Shown here: positions 25,037-38,730 of the stretch, in pieces
Layout: each line of letters starts with the position of its first letter
Numbering within the stretch: position 1 is the stretch's first letter
Assembly: GCA_963971305.1 (NCBI GenBank)
Contig: OZ020307.1
Coordinates: 58,711,702-58,775,701 of the forward strand
Direction of reading: 5' to 3'
Source of the DNA: Arcuatula senhousia
Lineage: Eukaryota; Mollusca; Bivalvia; Mytilida; Mytilidae
DNA length: 64,000 nt
Translations under genes and position numbers: made by a program
The notes under the pieces: model-generated
Told to the model about the DNA's origin: nothing
Databases searched by the model: none
What the model saw: only the letters and a program-made list of their open reading frames with translations

Positions 25037-26423
25037 TGTAGCAGAGTCATTTTTATGCCTATTTATATATCGTATATTAAATGTCTATGTAACATGTATT
25101 TCTTATATAAAAATGAATTGAATTAAACTTACGTCAGTAATAGTCTAAAACATATTCCATTGGTTAGTCTTTAATTTCTATTTATACCTTCTAGGGATAC
25201 CTTTCTTTTCTATTCTGATTGGTTATGGTTGATTTGGCGGGTTTCTTGGTAGCTCTTTTGTTCTTTTCGGGGAGACCGGTTTGAGATTTCGATAGTGACG
25301 GATCATTATATACGTGTCAGCAGTAATTTAGAATTCTCCTGATTTTGTATACTAGAAGTTGAAATGGTTTGACGGTATTGAAAGTTGTGATTAGATACAT
25401 TGAGATTGTTATTTGAAGTTGAAGCTGTATCAATTCAGGATTATACTTAATTCTTTGGGACAGTTCATTTGACAGACATCGTAAGTTGCACTCTTATAAT
25501 TCTCACATTTAACATGAACGTAATTTAGTCTATATTTTCTAAGTCCGTATATTGCACCTCTGGCATGAATATGGTAGCTAACAGTATTTTATAGCATTGC
25601 AAGCGTAAGCGTTATTTTTGAAACCAAAGTCTAGGTTATTTATAATTTTGCAAGTGATTCTTGTATTACTCGTTTTTAACATATTGAAATAAGTTGCGTA
25701 ACTTGATTATAGTTTTAAAGAGTTTGTAATGTATAAAAGAAACGGGTAATAATTATGAAACCATAGTTATACTTGGCATTTTGTTTATAGATCCTGTTCT
25801 CCTGTCTATGTTGACTTGTAAGGTATAAACCCGTTCCAGGATCCCATTTTTACCTTTACGGCTTGCTCCACAAGTGGTAAGCTTAGTTTGTATATTTGCG
25901 TGTGGTAAGATTTTTATTGTCTCCCTTCATATTTTTGATTATTGAATAATTCGATATTGTATCCAACGGATTTATGAAACTTTACATATACCATTTAGAA
26001 ATATAGTTTGATAGTTAATTATTAGTGAAAAGATTATTAGTTTACACATCTAGAGTTATTTTTGCTATTTTATACACGCAAATACACCTTAATGTTTTCT
26101 TATAAAGTTTTGGGGTCGGCTTAAGGCCGTTCTATTGTAATCGAATACACATCCAATCACATTGGAATGCGATATATATATTGAAAAGGTCAAATGTACT
26201 TTAACAGATCGCACCTGATCCGTGTTGCGATAGAGGTATTTAAACATATAAATTTTACCATATTTATCTGTGATATTGTTATATTGTATTGATTGATTGT
26301 TACTTCTATATTTAATACTTGATTAATTGTAAATTTCAGAGCCTTATATATTTGGTAATAAAATCATAGAACCCTATGCAGCGTTTCCTTGGAGTGATAC
26401 CCCCAGAAACAGCCCCTGCAACA
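25037..26423 (+). repeat. 3' LTR, intact (1387 bp)
   Basis: It runs TGTAGCAGAG to TGCAACA and is uninterrupted. It shows the pre-insertion form of the Polinton target (TAAATTTTACCATA at about 26250-26263). No difference from the two 5' parts was seen by eye. Confidence 0.95.
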
Positions 26424-26613
26424 CTAATATAAAACATCATTTAAATGACAAAAGAACAATTCGTAAATCTTCGGCTGTGAATTGTTCTCCGAGTAGTTAC
26501 GTTTAATCTTTCGTCAAAACATACGTAATAAAGGATCCTTTTGTCTCTTTCGTATAGTTAGGTAAAGTTTCGTTCGTTTTCTTTCGTTCGTAAGTTATCG
26601 AGAATTCTCTATT

Positions 26614-28342
26614 AGAGAATTCTCGATAACTGACGAACGAACGTAACTTTACCTAACCCAACGAAAGAGTGATTCAAAACGTAAGCAATTTTTCAGGGAG
26701 AATTTACTGTTTAAAATTCTTAATACCCTGTTTTTTTTCTTATGCCCTTTATTTCATGAAAAAAAAACTATTTTAATTTCATTTCTATATTAAAAACTAG
26801 AAAAACCGTGAACAGCTGGCTTATCACAAATTAACCCCCCCCCCCTAACTATAAAGGTCAAAATCTACCTGATCAATTTAAAAAAAAAAAGGAGGTGCAC
26901 TTTACATTATATCACAAAAATTCATGAAAATCCATTGAGGAGTTAAGAAGGAGTTTCAGATAAGACATACCTTGATGGGTTTAGGAATATGTGTATAAGG
27001 AATGGATACCCTTAGATGTAACAGATGGGCGGACGAAAAGACGGATGGAAGAACGAACGGACACTCCTATCACAATATTCCGCCCACTTTTTAAGTGGGT
27101 TGTATAAGTAATATAGTGAAAACCCTGCAACATTCAATGGTATTTTTTGACATTTGTTCAAACTTACAAAAAGTCACTTGATGTGAAAAATGAACGATTT
27201 TATAAATATTAAAATAAGGTGTCAAATGAAAACATCAGTTTATATGATATTTTGGTCTACCTCAAAGTTACAGTTTAATTAGTTACAATGTACGTTGGTT
27301 CATATGCATGTTGAGAGGACCAATCTTTTACAGCAGAATTTGAATAAAAATTAAAATGCCATACAAAATGCCGTGTTTTAAAATAATACCCTTTAATTTT
27401 CCCATATTTGCTGATATTTTTGGGTTTTCTTTGTTTAGTAAAAGCACGCACACCATTTAAGGTAAAGTTGGCACGTTTTCTAAAATGTGTAATTAAAAAA
27501 TCCAAAATGGACATTCAAATCTCAGAGTATTAAATAAGGTAATTACAACCAGGAGACGCAGAGCCAACTACGAAGTAACAGACTAAAAATTGAACTGTAA
27601 TCAGCAACACCGATTCCCGTAAAAATGACTGAGGGAAACTCCGATGCTTTGTAGTGTAAGCAATTTCTGCTTGTTGAAGCACACCGTCGCCTTTAGAGTG
27701 AACTCGAATGTACCGAAAGGGAAGCACTTCCTGCTTATGGCAAAGGTGTATCTTGGTAATTGGAAGCAATTATTGACAACAGGTGCCAAATTGCTCACAT
27801 GGGGAGTTCCGGACTTGGAGCCCGTTCTTTCCTTAGTAGATTGTGTAACTTTCGTGAAGATTTTCAGCAAAATTGGCCTGGAACTTACTTGGAACACCCT
27901 TTGATTCTCACTATACTACAAAAGGCGACCCCCCCCCCCCCAATTTGAAACATTTCTGGATACGCTTCTGTGTAGTCGTGCTTATTTCGAATATAAATAC
28001 CTCTATTTTTCCCGACCTTGCGAGGGTTTTTAAAACCATTAAACGTGATGGAGCAGCCGTCTGAAAACGAAGCACCAAGTAAAGAAACTCCCTGAAACGA
28101 TTAATGTAATCCATTATATGTAAAAGATTATATAACCTTCAAATTCTAGCGATAGCTAATATAAAACATCATTTAAATGACAAAAGAACAATTCGTAAAT
28201 CTTCGGCTGTGAATTGTTCTCCGAGTAGTTACGTTTAATCTTTCGTCAAAACATACGTAATAAAGGATCCTTTTGTCTCTTTCGTATAGTTAGGTAAAGT
28301 TTCGTTCGTTTTCTTTCGTTCGTAAGTTATCGAGAATTCTCT
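26614..28342. mobile_element. 1.73-kb TIR element, copy B (uninterrupted)
   Basis: This is the tandem sister of copy A, separated from it by ATT. The two differ mainly in homopolymer lengths (C run near 27930 against 2383, A run near 26760) and scattered single bases. It retains the empty LTR-element target GCTAATATAAAACATC. No transposase is visible, and the short frames inside are not convincing genes. Confidence 0.85.
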
Positions 28343-28440
28343 AATATTAAGCGGATCTCCTATCTGTAGTGTCCTTAATAATTCCTTATTCTCAATTTCC
28401 CGGGGATATGTTACCAAATCGAGGGTTGTTTATTGAAAGG
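28343..28440 (-). pseudogene. Penelope-like RT remnant, 5' half
   Basis: The minus strand encodes a YTDDILSINNPRFGN-like segment, the catalytic (Y-x-DD) region of Penelope-like reverse transcriptases (compare YIDDVLSLNN at about 52406-52437). The frame soon breaks. At 28343 it abuts the TIR element and continues, after removal of the insertions, at 1068. Confidence 0.65.
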
Positions 28441-28449
28441 ATATCATCG

Positions 28450-29800
28450 GTATAAGGAAATGGGTGATTAAATAATAAAGCTACTTTACTTTGCCTGAAT
28501 CTCGCTTCATACGAGCAAAGAAACAAATCGGCTAGCATCTATATTTTACATTCAAATCCCATATTGACGCTAAAATTTGAAATTTTATTTAATTTTGGGG
28601 AGTTCTAATATATCTTATTTACAGAAAAAAATCATTTTTGAAACAGATAAAAGTTTATATTTTTTATTAAATAACAACGTGTATCACTTTAACTTAAAGA
28701 ATACTTTTCGGATCAAATTAATCAAGTTAAAATTGCTTTAAAACTAATATTTTGAGGTTTGTTTTTTTTATAGAAGTTCAATGACAAAATGCAGAAAATA
28801 CCTTTTTACAAGGATCTGACATGTTTTTAAACATAATGTAAAAAATTTGGAAAATAAATGATCATATTTGTCTACTAATGAAAAATACTTTATTATGATC
28901 AAATCATTTAAATTTGCATTGATACTAAAATTATTAACAATACAAATGTCATGTGCAATATATGAAATGACTTTCATGTGACTTTTTTTAAGTTGTAACT
29001 TTTCAGATCTGATAAATCTTTTGAAAGACGACTAGTGTATCATACAAAATCAATTTCCCCCATAAAAATCCTTCTTAATGATTTGCTTCATCTTTTGAAC
29101 AGGACAAATTGTTATCAATATTTTACAAATTATAGTTTTAATAGCCATTTGTAAGAAAACAAAGAGAAGTTAAGATTTCCCGTACCTAGATCGGACTTTC
29201 CACACGGTGAATTATTGAAGCACATTAACCAAGGGGAATTATATAAATTCTAGATATTTCAGCAAGCACCATAGAAGACTTTAAAGTCATCCGCTGATGC
29301 AGACTTCTTCAATCTTGGTAAGTTTTTAATCTTGAATAACTATTTTTATACTTTTAACAAGTAAATATAATGATTTTGTTTCAATTTTTGAACATAATTT
29401 TGATAAGAATTGTCTTTGTTTAATTTCTTAACAAGCCGATTTGAAATTTATAGACTTTTTATTTTTTTACATAAATACCTCAAGCTTTCAAATATATATT
29501 TGCTGTTGATATTCACTTTTATTAACATAATTTTTTTTCAAGTATATATATGCTTATTTTGTTTTTCATCATTTAGGTATAAATACACACATATATGTAT
29601 CACATTTATTATCATTATCGCCATTTTCACATATTAACTTTTGATTTTTAAGTATAAAATTTATAATTTTAATTTTAATTTTAAATTCTAAAACTTATCA
29701 AGATTTTGATTACCCACATTGTGTATATATTTATACCATAAGTATTAATCATTAACAGTGTTAAAAAACTCATAAAAAACGATATCGCCAGAAAATAGTT
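28450..29800. other. A+T-rich DNA, no gene seen
   Basis: There is no frame with family resemblance. A splice-donor-like CTTG/GTAAGT occurs near 29319 after a short exon-like stretch, but no partner exon could be linked. Confidence 0.5.
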
Positions 29801-29804
29801 CAAT

Positions 29805-29955
29805 ATTAAATGGTAATAACAAGATTACCGAACTTGGATGATCAATCTCAATGTCCAAGAGAAAAGACCAAACATGGAAGACATATCGGAAAAATTATAA
29901 TTCGCAATGGTCCTGACTTCAAATGAAGTGGTTGGTTAAACCAGGTTTTATGGTT
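29805..29955 (-). repeat. Dispersed repeat family R1, copy 1
   Basis: On the minus strand this matches 41680-41850 and 57345-57495 (plus) and 53625-53780 (minus). Shared blocks include AATGGTCCTGACTT, GAAATG(C/G)CTGTACCAA in the forward copies, and TTGATC(A/C)TCCAA beside GGTAATAACAAAA. It is non-coding and probably a short interspersed or foldback element. Confidence 0.65.
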
Positions 29956-29999
29956 TCAAATCATTAATGCTGTATACTTAAAAGTTATTCTGATGTGTG

Positions 30000-32900
30000 T
30001 ATATCCCGTATGAAATTTAAGTATAAAATAATTGTTAAATGACGAATAATTTGAGAACTTCGTGAAAACTCATATCAGGACAGCTTTAGTTCAGCTAAAA
30101 TGTAATGGCTTTTTTGTCTTTTTGGAAGGACTTCGTAACCTTGTATTTGCATGCTTATATTTTGCAAAAGTGCTTTTACCACCGCCCGGAATGGTGTTTT
30201 GAAAAGTACATTTAACTCTATGTGCTCTAAACATTTGTAAATATGTTTGTCAAATATGTCTCCCATAAAACAATTAGTTATTCTGTCCACTTAAAAATCT
30301 CATATCAATCAAAAGTCAAAAATCTGCCAAATCAGCAAACATAATCTTAAGAATGCAGAATTGGAAAGGAAACCACTCCCGTTTCTTAACAAACAGCCCT
30401 GGGAAAATATTTGGGGAACTCATTCATTTTTTGATAGGCTGGTAAATTAAGCAACAGGATACTAAATTTCCAAAAATAAACGTTACGGTTTTCCATCGCT
30501 ATTAACACTAAAAAAGCTATTTTGATCTGTTACGTAATATGTGAATCACGAATTAAAATAAAATAGTCATGATGACGTCAGTATATTGAATCACAATTCA
30601 CCTGACTTGTATGTGGTCAATTTCTAGAATGGCTGGTGACCGCCATTGTACCCCACACTATATTGATTTGTCCCTTAAAATATCTTTTAATTTTCCCATC
30701 ATTTGTCCATAAATATATATTGGATATCCTTTATTTAACCACATACAAATATTTTCTTTTAATTTAAGTATATAAAATTTGGAATTTTGATTATATTTTT
30801 CTTTCCAAACTATTTTAAATTTTGAAATGGACCTTGTGCGTTTTGAAAAGTATCAATATGTGTAATACTGCGTTATATTCTAGAATGGTAAGTTGATTAT
30901 TATCAATTAATTTACGGGTCTAGCTTCCCATTTAAGTTTGAGGGGCAAAACTTACTGATTTTTTGGTCAACTCTTTCTGTGTGCAAGAAATAATACACCT
31001 TGGTGATAAAATTATAAATGAATATATATTTTACAACATTTAAACTTTTCTTAATAGTAAATAAAATTTTTAATTTAAAGCAATGGAAAAAATATAAATA
31101 ATTTAAGAAAGGATATGGAGTAAATGAACATGAGACCACAACACATATGTTAACTCCAACTGCAATATAAGTCATACTTGTAGTTCCTTTCAGTTTTGTT
31201 TTTTTTTTTTGCATCCAAAGTCTTTAAAATATGCTCTTTCCCTTTTAAACTTTTCGGCTATGGAAATAACATCCTAAGTTTTTAAAATTTGCCTTTTTAC
31301 CCTTTGAACTTTTCAGCTCGGCATTTTAGTGCCTAGAGACTTTTATATTTCGAGTCTTACCATAACGTAAAATTCCAGTCTTTGATTATTTTTACAGCTT
31401 ACTATTGCGATGTCACAGATTACAGTCAATTCGAAAATTATTTATCCCTGGGTAATTATAATTAAATGAGTTATAAAAAATTAATGGCAATTATCCTACA
31501 ATATAATTTTAGCTTATCTAAATTTCAGCAAACTCGTGAAATTCCCTTAAATCTCACATATTTCTTTACGTGATTACAAAAACGTCAAGCCTGATTCGGG
31601 TGGATTTCAGATATCCTCTTGCTTGCTTAGAAATGTATCCTTCAGTTTGAACACCTTGTCGCACGACAGTTTCATTTTCTATTCTATATCAATAGTAATT
31701 AAATGCATTTACGTTAAGATGTACATTGTAATTGTATCTATAGGTTAACGGGTCCATATCTTAAAATCATTTTATTTTTCACCTCTTATACTAACTTTTA
31801 ATCCTGGAAAACAAGAACCAAAATTGAGGATGATATTCTGTTGTACACGATAATAGGGACCTTTATTTCCAACTTTACATTTTGAATTATTTATCTACTA
31901 TTCAAACTATTTGAAATTATCAATTCAGATATTGAATCATACCTTAATATACTCATACTAGTCCAAGAAGTTCAATTCCAAATAAGTAATAACAGGGAAA
32001 TATATTTTTCTACATTATATTGAATGCGATTTTTCCAATATTTTTGAAAATAGTAACTGTGGTGGAAAATGACATGGATTTATTTTAGATATAGTTAAAA
32101 TGATTTTTTCTAAAATTAACGAATCCATGAAATGTTGTTCCATGCACATCACCGTACTTATTCGTATAAAGTTTCTTCAAAATTAAGTTAAGGAGATGAA
32201 GATGACTCCTATATACTCCATAATTTTGTTTGCCAGGGAATAAAAACAGAATTCTCCCTTATGGAGCATGTAAGACAACTCTTCATTTTGGTTTAAAATT
32301 AGCATAATCAAAATTAAAAAAATACTGTAAGAAATAAAGTTCTGAATTAGGGACCGGCCATTTAGCTTGAAAATTGGGTCTTTGCTTTTTCCTCAAAATA
32401 ATTTTGAATCTAATTTGTGATGAAAAATATTCTGGCAACAGAGGGTATTAAGAAAAAATATTCTAAATAAGGATTTTGCCTATAAAATAATGTTAAGGGA
32501 GCGCCCATTTGATTTTTTTTTGGGGGGATATGGTGAAATTTGAAATGAAAAGGCATGAAAGTACTTAAAAATTTAAAGTAGCTATAAAAATGGAAAAATA
32601 ATTGGCGAGTCTTTTTTTTTCAAATAAAAAGGCAGTAAGAAAAAAAATATCCATAGCTCCCCCTAGAATCAAATGGTTGCCCCCGAACAATGAACAAAAA
32701 AATTCAAAAAGTGATTTTCGAAAACGCCCTCTTTTCATGTGTATATTATTTTTACTTTGTCATGTTGCTCGATTCTTCTAGTGAAATTGTATGTTCAATT
32801 CATAGTCTGTAAGCCTGTAAAGTCAGTAAGAGCTGATAAATATTAAGTTAACTTGAACATGTTTTAGCCAATCTCATTTATTCAATGAAATCAAAGTTCT

Positions 32901-34100
32901 CATGAATTATAAACAAGATAACGTCGAAACTCCTAAATGTTCAATGATTTTTTTCAAAAATTCTTATGAATTATATTCAGCATTATTTTTATCGTATATA
33001 AATACACTTTTAAGCAAGTCTTTAAAAACAAGTTGACCTGAGTTTTTTTTATCACTTCAATAGTTTGCTAGTTGTACTTTATATTGTATTTACAGTAGTA
33101 AACTACAAAGAACAAAAAAAGGAATGTTATGATATGTATATTTGGCAATTTTACAATAAGATTATTCACCCAATCATTCAAAATTACATTATTAAACAAT
33201 TCTTCAAATTCTTCAAATACATAAACACCACGACCAAAATACGATCAGTCAATAATTAAAATAAAATCAGACATTTTATAATCTATTCTTCAGAACAGAC
33301 TATTTTGTTGTTTTTTTTAAGGTAGCCATCTGGATCAGTTGATGGCAGTGTTTTCGAAGCACTCTTAAGAAACGTTAAGGGATTGCTAGACAAACTGAGA
33401 CTGAAAGGTATAAAAAAACGATTTTTCAATGCTACTAGTATAGACTAAATATAATTTGTATTCGAAGAAATCAACCAATTTTCAGGTTCTGTGTTAATAT
33501 TAACCGTTCAAAGTGCTTTTATGAATGCAAAAAAATGTATGCTAAAAACAAACATAGCAAAGAACATCAATGTCTTGTAACAACTCGAAACAAATTCATG
33601 TGCTACGACATGTCTTAAAGCCGCTAGAAGTGTCTTTTAGACATGTCTCAAGACACAAAAATTACTAAAGATAACTTAATGTTCATTTTCTATGGATAGT
33701 AAATGATGTGTTGGTATGTAATGACTGTGCGAATCAAATATTATAGTATAATATAGGATGAAATTTTTCAAAGTCAATTTCTGGTTTCGTATATGGTGTT
33801 CAAATCTAGAGTTGCAAATGCATTAGCATTTTAACCAAATATGTCTGAAAATGTAATGAAATTGCAAGTTTGGAAAGGAAGATTAACATAGGAACTAGTC
33901 AGCCAACTAGGAGTCTTCCATAAAGGTGGTAATGAAATGTGAAATAAGTGTACATAACACAATCTATAGACAAATGTAACTTATATTTGCAATGAAAAAC
34001 AGATAGCAGCCTTCAATGTGACCAGTGATCGTCGCTGATCGGGGTATTGAAGTTGACCTCAGGCGATTAAATATAGCTCGCATTATTTAGCTATGGATAT
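30000..34100. other. A+T-rich DNA, weak exon and MITE candidates
   Basis: No recognisable gene. At 32496-32685 a segment begins GGGAGCGCCCATTTGATT and ends AATCAAATGGTTGCCCCC, a MITE-like foldback. At 33326-33407 an 82-base open stretch is bounded by a T-rich TAG acceptor and an AAAG/GTATAA donor and could be a lone exon; no family was recognised. Confidence 0.4.
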
Positions 34101-34144
34101 TATTAAGTTGCTCGGCATATTTTTTTTAAATGTGTTTTATCAAA

Positions 34145-34209
34145 ATTTTGAATTTATCATTCAAAGTTTTAGTTGTTATAATAAAACTTTGAATTGATAA
34201 ATTCAAAAT
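34145..34209. repeat. A+T-rich foldback (27/28-bp arms)
   Basis: The arm 34145-34171 is complementary to 34182-34209 with one extra base, loop about 10 bases; weaker pairing extends outward to about 34129 and 34225. Confidence 0.7.
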
Positions 34210-34229
34210 TATAATAAATCACATGTTAG

Positions 34230-37200
34230 CTATTTTGGACTCTGCATCCTTTTTTCAGACGTAGAGTTATTGCTTACTTTTAAAATTGTCTTGATTATGC
34301 ATTTTCCAAAAATGCAATCGACTCAAAACTGTTCATGACAAACATCTAGCCAGTAAAACAAAATCATTGTTTTTTTTTTAAAATATGGAGACAATGGAAT
34401 CATGACTAAGGCCTCCTTATATTATCACCATGGAAGGTATTGCTTCTAGAAAACCATCCCTTTTCTTTGAAATAACATGATACCAGTGTCTTGTAAAGAC
34501 ATTGTTTTGTTGAATTAAGGTTTACTAATGTTACATGTCAACTTGTATATTTAAGCAAAATTGTCTCCTCTCTATATAACTTTGTTCGATTTTCAATACA
34601 CAAAATATTGATTCAAACAAAAACTGTCATCCTTGTATTCAGAATTAAGTACATATGCTAACCCAATCATTTTTTTTTCATTTGACCAGTGAATTCGACC
34701 GTTGTTTCAGTCCTATCTAAACAACTGAACCAAGTTTTACAACATGCCGAAAAGCACTATTGATATCAGTTTTCTTTATTCTGTTAGTCAATCAAATACC
34801 ATTGGAATGTGACCTTGAAGTTTTTGTCAAAACATTTTAGCGTCTTGGGTTTTTCCAATAAACACCCTTTTCCTAAAAGTAGAGTCAGGTGCAATGTAAA
34901 ATAAACTAGGTCGTACTTCCTGGGTAATGTTACGGACAAGGTTAGCAGTATTTGTGTGAATTTAGATAGCAAGATTGTTTTTGCACATCTATGCAGTATT
35001 TTAAACAATGGTTGTTGTTTTTATAAGGATGCTGGTGCAAGGTAGTCCTAACTAATCTCTCCAGGCAATCTTCGTAGTACCAACAATTAGTTTTCAGAAT
35101 TGTTTTTCAATAAAGATGAAACGTCAACTTCTATGACAGTATATTGAAATTGGAATATCGGGAATTTTTTTGCAAAGTAATCATTCCCTTTTTATAAGAA
35201 ATGTCAAGAATAGTCATTGTTATTTGTTATACTCTTTTGTGTTTATACATTACTTATAGAAACATGAAAATTAAATTTTGTCATAAATTTTATATAATTA
35301 TTAAACATGTTAGCCTATAATATCATACAAACGAAATCAAAGTTTGGTTCACAGTCGGGGAAGATCATATTAATTATCATAATCATTGTATCTGATTTTT
35401 TGCCCCTTGAGGGCCCTTGATTGGAAATAAAGCCATTCTTATTCTTATTAATTAGATGTGATGGTCATATCCTTATATAATGATTTGTGAAAAATCGTTG
35501 ATATATGTTCTCCAAAATATGACCGCATCCAGGATTAAATTCGTGAGACATTTAAAGTGAATTAAAAGGTGAAAAGGTATGATGCTATTTCATATCAGTT
35601 AACAAACAGATTATAATCCGTCTTATGAGGGCAATTAATAGAATGTATAGGAAAAACCTTAAACGGCCTTCAAACAACCGTCCGACTAAACCATGAAAAG
35701 AACAAAGCATTTGCAGATTTATTTGCTCGCAAATTTTTACTAGTTTATCAGTGACATATTTTTGAAAATCATGGCAACTTTAAATTCAGGAATGGTTTAA
35801 GCAAAATGTCTTATTTGCTGAAATGACAAGTAACTAATTAGGGAAAAATTGTATTATTCGAAATCCTGAACTATGAAAGGGGGCATTGGTTCAATATTTA
35901 ATCTTTTTGCCTATTAGGTTATGTCTGGTATTTATGTTTATTTAAATTGGATACATTATTTTTGTTGTATACTAAAACATTCAATAGAATAGAGATCAGC
36001 GCAACTTGACATGAATATTTTTTTTACTCAATTGTTGTAGTAGTTACAAGTCCACGTCATTTTTTACCATCAGTTCCCACGCAAAATCAATATCCATCAT
36101 TCAGTTTATTCAGTACAAGTCTTTGATTAAATTATCCCCATCAACAGATTTGCACGTGCTTATGAGGTAAAGCCATAATTTACGTTGCTTGCGAAATGAT
36201 AATGGCTATTTTTAGTAATTGTAACGTTTCATTCATAATTCGAGTTTTTATTGATTACTTCTGTGTCATGTGACTTGATTACATGGTTATTTCGACATAT
36301 GACGTCAAAAGACACACCCACATACTATTTTTATGAATGGATTTTACTACTATCAGAGTACTTTTATTAAGCACATGTGAAAGGCGGGAAATGTTGGTGG
36401 TTACACATTCAAGCTTAACTTAAATTTAAATTGAAGTTATCATAAAAATATTATCGACAATTCAATATATTGTTGAACACATGGAATTATAGACAGTGAC
36501 TGAACGACTCTCTTAAAGTTTTACTTTTTAATTTTCAGATTATTTAAGTGTTGGAGATAGCTTAGCGGAATTAAAAGATAAAACGATTTGGTTTTTAATT
36601 CCGAAATAGTGTAGGATTTTTTTCTACCGCTTTCTTGGTTTTTGTCTAATTTTTGAAATTATTTGGATTGTGGTTTCAAAATAAATCACAGGATCCTTAT
36701 TTCGTGAATTCACTGTATGATACAGTCCAAATGGGTAAGTTTTAAAAACTTATATTTTTATACTTTTTCATCGTCTATTTTCTTACATCTTTATGTACTT
36801 TTTGCGTTTCCGTATTACGACACATGTACTAAACATCCTGTTTTGTGACCAATATTGAGGTAACATTCCACGAATGGGCGATTTTGCATGTTCATGTATA
36901 TGCTTTCCTAATGATTCAATTCTATATATTTACGTATGACTTAATGATCTATTTTCAGCAGTTGTAGAAACCTATATTAGTGTTTAAAACACTATACCAA
37001 ACACATGGAAGAGATTTTTGACTTGTTTATTGGGGGTTTCGCTTGACAGACATGTTGATAAATTCATACTGGCCTGCAAAATCCCAAATACAGCAAGAAA
37101 AAGGGCAACAGAAGACCAGTACACGAATGGAGATTCCTTCAGCAAGTGGCGTTTAGTTTTTAAAGGATTTTTGGACCTCATCGAAGTTTCTGGAACAAAA

Positions 37201-38730
37201 AAAAAGTAATTTATTGGTTTTTGTGGTCAGATTTGAATTATGTGGGAATATTTTAAACCTAATGTGGTTAACCCTATCACGACGTGAAGAAAAATCAATA
37301 TATATTTATTAATTATAGATTACTGATCGGTCTATGTTTTAAATCATACGTGGCTGAAAGACTATGGCCATGACGTCGCAAACATGTACCACGTTTTTCG
37401 TGCCAGTAGGGATTCTATAGAAACAAGTCAGTTGTTTGTTGATATTTTGAATCTGTGTTTTGACTATAGTCGTCAATACAGTAATGGTGCATATGAATAA
37501 ATAATGATCAATAATCTACAAGTTAATGAGTCATATTTTTGTTAAACTTTGGGATTCACCTAAGGGAAATTCTATAAAAAGAATATGATTTGGGTTGTTT
37601 CTATAGTCTTGAACATGTACTTCATGTACTTGTAGTTTTTTTATTAAATGGCTATATATTGATGCCAATAAATTTTGATTTCTAATATCGACCAGTGCAA
37701 GTTTAATATTGAGAATAAAAGTGAACTATTTGTTTATTTAGAAGGGAAGCACGTTTCATTGGGTTTTTGTTATTGTTAAAACGGTCTAACTTTATAGCAT
37801 TAAAATGTCTTTCTAAAAAATAATTTTGATTGGTAAATGTGTTAAATATCAACTGATATCGTAGATAATCATTAGTAAGTTAAACATTCAGTAACTTGAT
37901 AAAAATATATATCCTCAAATAATTTCGTTTTCATGTCAATCTTTTTATAGTAAAAAGCAAAAAAATATATAATATGAGAAAGACATTGCCTTAAAAGCTC
38001 ACGAATATAATTCCATTGAAAATGCATGGGATGAGATAATTTGGGAAGATGTATTACTATTTCCTGCAATTTTTCAGCACGCGCAGATATTTTTCGAAAA
38101 CTTCCGAAAATCGAATGTTTCCGGTGACAGAATTTATTTTCAACCATCATATTTTGAGTCTCGTGCAATTTGGCAGACTCTCTACAATAGAGAGCTTCGC
38201 TTCGCTCGCATATAAATGAACAATTAAAACATAAAAAATCATTTGTATGCACTCATCATGTATTTGTTTCCTTTCTTATTTTTTTATTGTATTTTTCTTC
38301 ACTCAAACTCAAAATGCATGTGCATTGCGTTACATGCATTTAAATACACAAAGTTTTCCCATTATTCATACTACTCCATAAGGTACGACCGTCGAGACAG
38401 TCAGATACTAAATTCTACTTGACAGTTCCAGTAAAAATATTGCTTAGATTTAGATTTAGAACCTGGGAGTCAGAAAAAATATCCTTATTTTACGAATTTT
38501 AGAACACTTGTGAAATTTTTAATTGACCCGAGATATTTTTCTAATGTTTAAGGTGTAAATATTGAAAAATATAAATAATTATATTTTTTTAAACTCTTGC
38601 ACTGAAACAAGTCAATGATTTTCTAAAAAATATTTAACGTATTTCCGAACTTATCTTTCTTGTCTCTGTATATCATGAGTACTACTGCAAATTACTGGAA
38701 TGTGCAGGGAGCTTGGGAAAAATAACTGTC
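34230..38730. other. A+T-rich DNA, no firm gene
   Basis: At 35390-35450 lies a LINE-like 3' end (TTGAGGGCCCTTGATTGGAA then TTCTTATTCTTATT). At 36958-37209 an acceptor TATTTTCAG precedes about 74 open codons ending at TAA 37207, following an ATGG/GTAAGT donor at 36728-36732. This might be a small spliced gene, but the joined frame stops early and no family is recognised. Confidence 0.4.

Larger units (their letters stand above)
2610..26423 (+). mobile_element. Ty3/gypsy-type LTR retrotransposon, host of a Polinton
   Basis: The element spans two LTRs that begin TGTAGCAGAG and end TGCAACA. It has a primer-binding-like TGGCGCCC directly after the 5' LTR, a single long pol-type frame, and a purine tract before the 3' LTR. 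CTAA precedes the 5' LTR (2606-2609) and follows the 3' LTR (26424-26427) as a short target duplication. The unoccupied site is preserved at about 28156-28165 in the tandem sister copy of the host element. Without the inserted Polinton and its duplicated 6 bp the element is 9656 bp. Equal LTR lengths and no difference seen by eye suggest a recent insertion. Confidence 0.92.
1069..26610. mobile_element. 1.73-kb TIR element, copy A (split by LTR element)
   Basis: Copy A begins AGAGAATTCTCGATAACT at 1069 and ends with the inverted form at 26610, so its own sequence is 1069-2609 plus 26424-26610 (about 1.73 kb). Terminal inverted repeats are roughly 60 bp and imperfect. The outer flank AATATT at 1063-1068 is repeated at 28343-28348, after copy B. 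No transposase frame is visible; short open frames inside show no family resemblance. The interior includes a C tract and a G/A-rich segment near 1480-1510. It is best described as a non-autonomous DNA element of unassigned superfamily. A TA duplication within AATATT is equally compatible with the ends. Confidence 0.75.
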
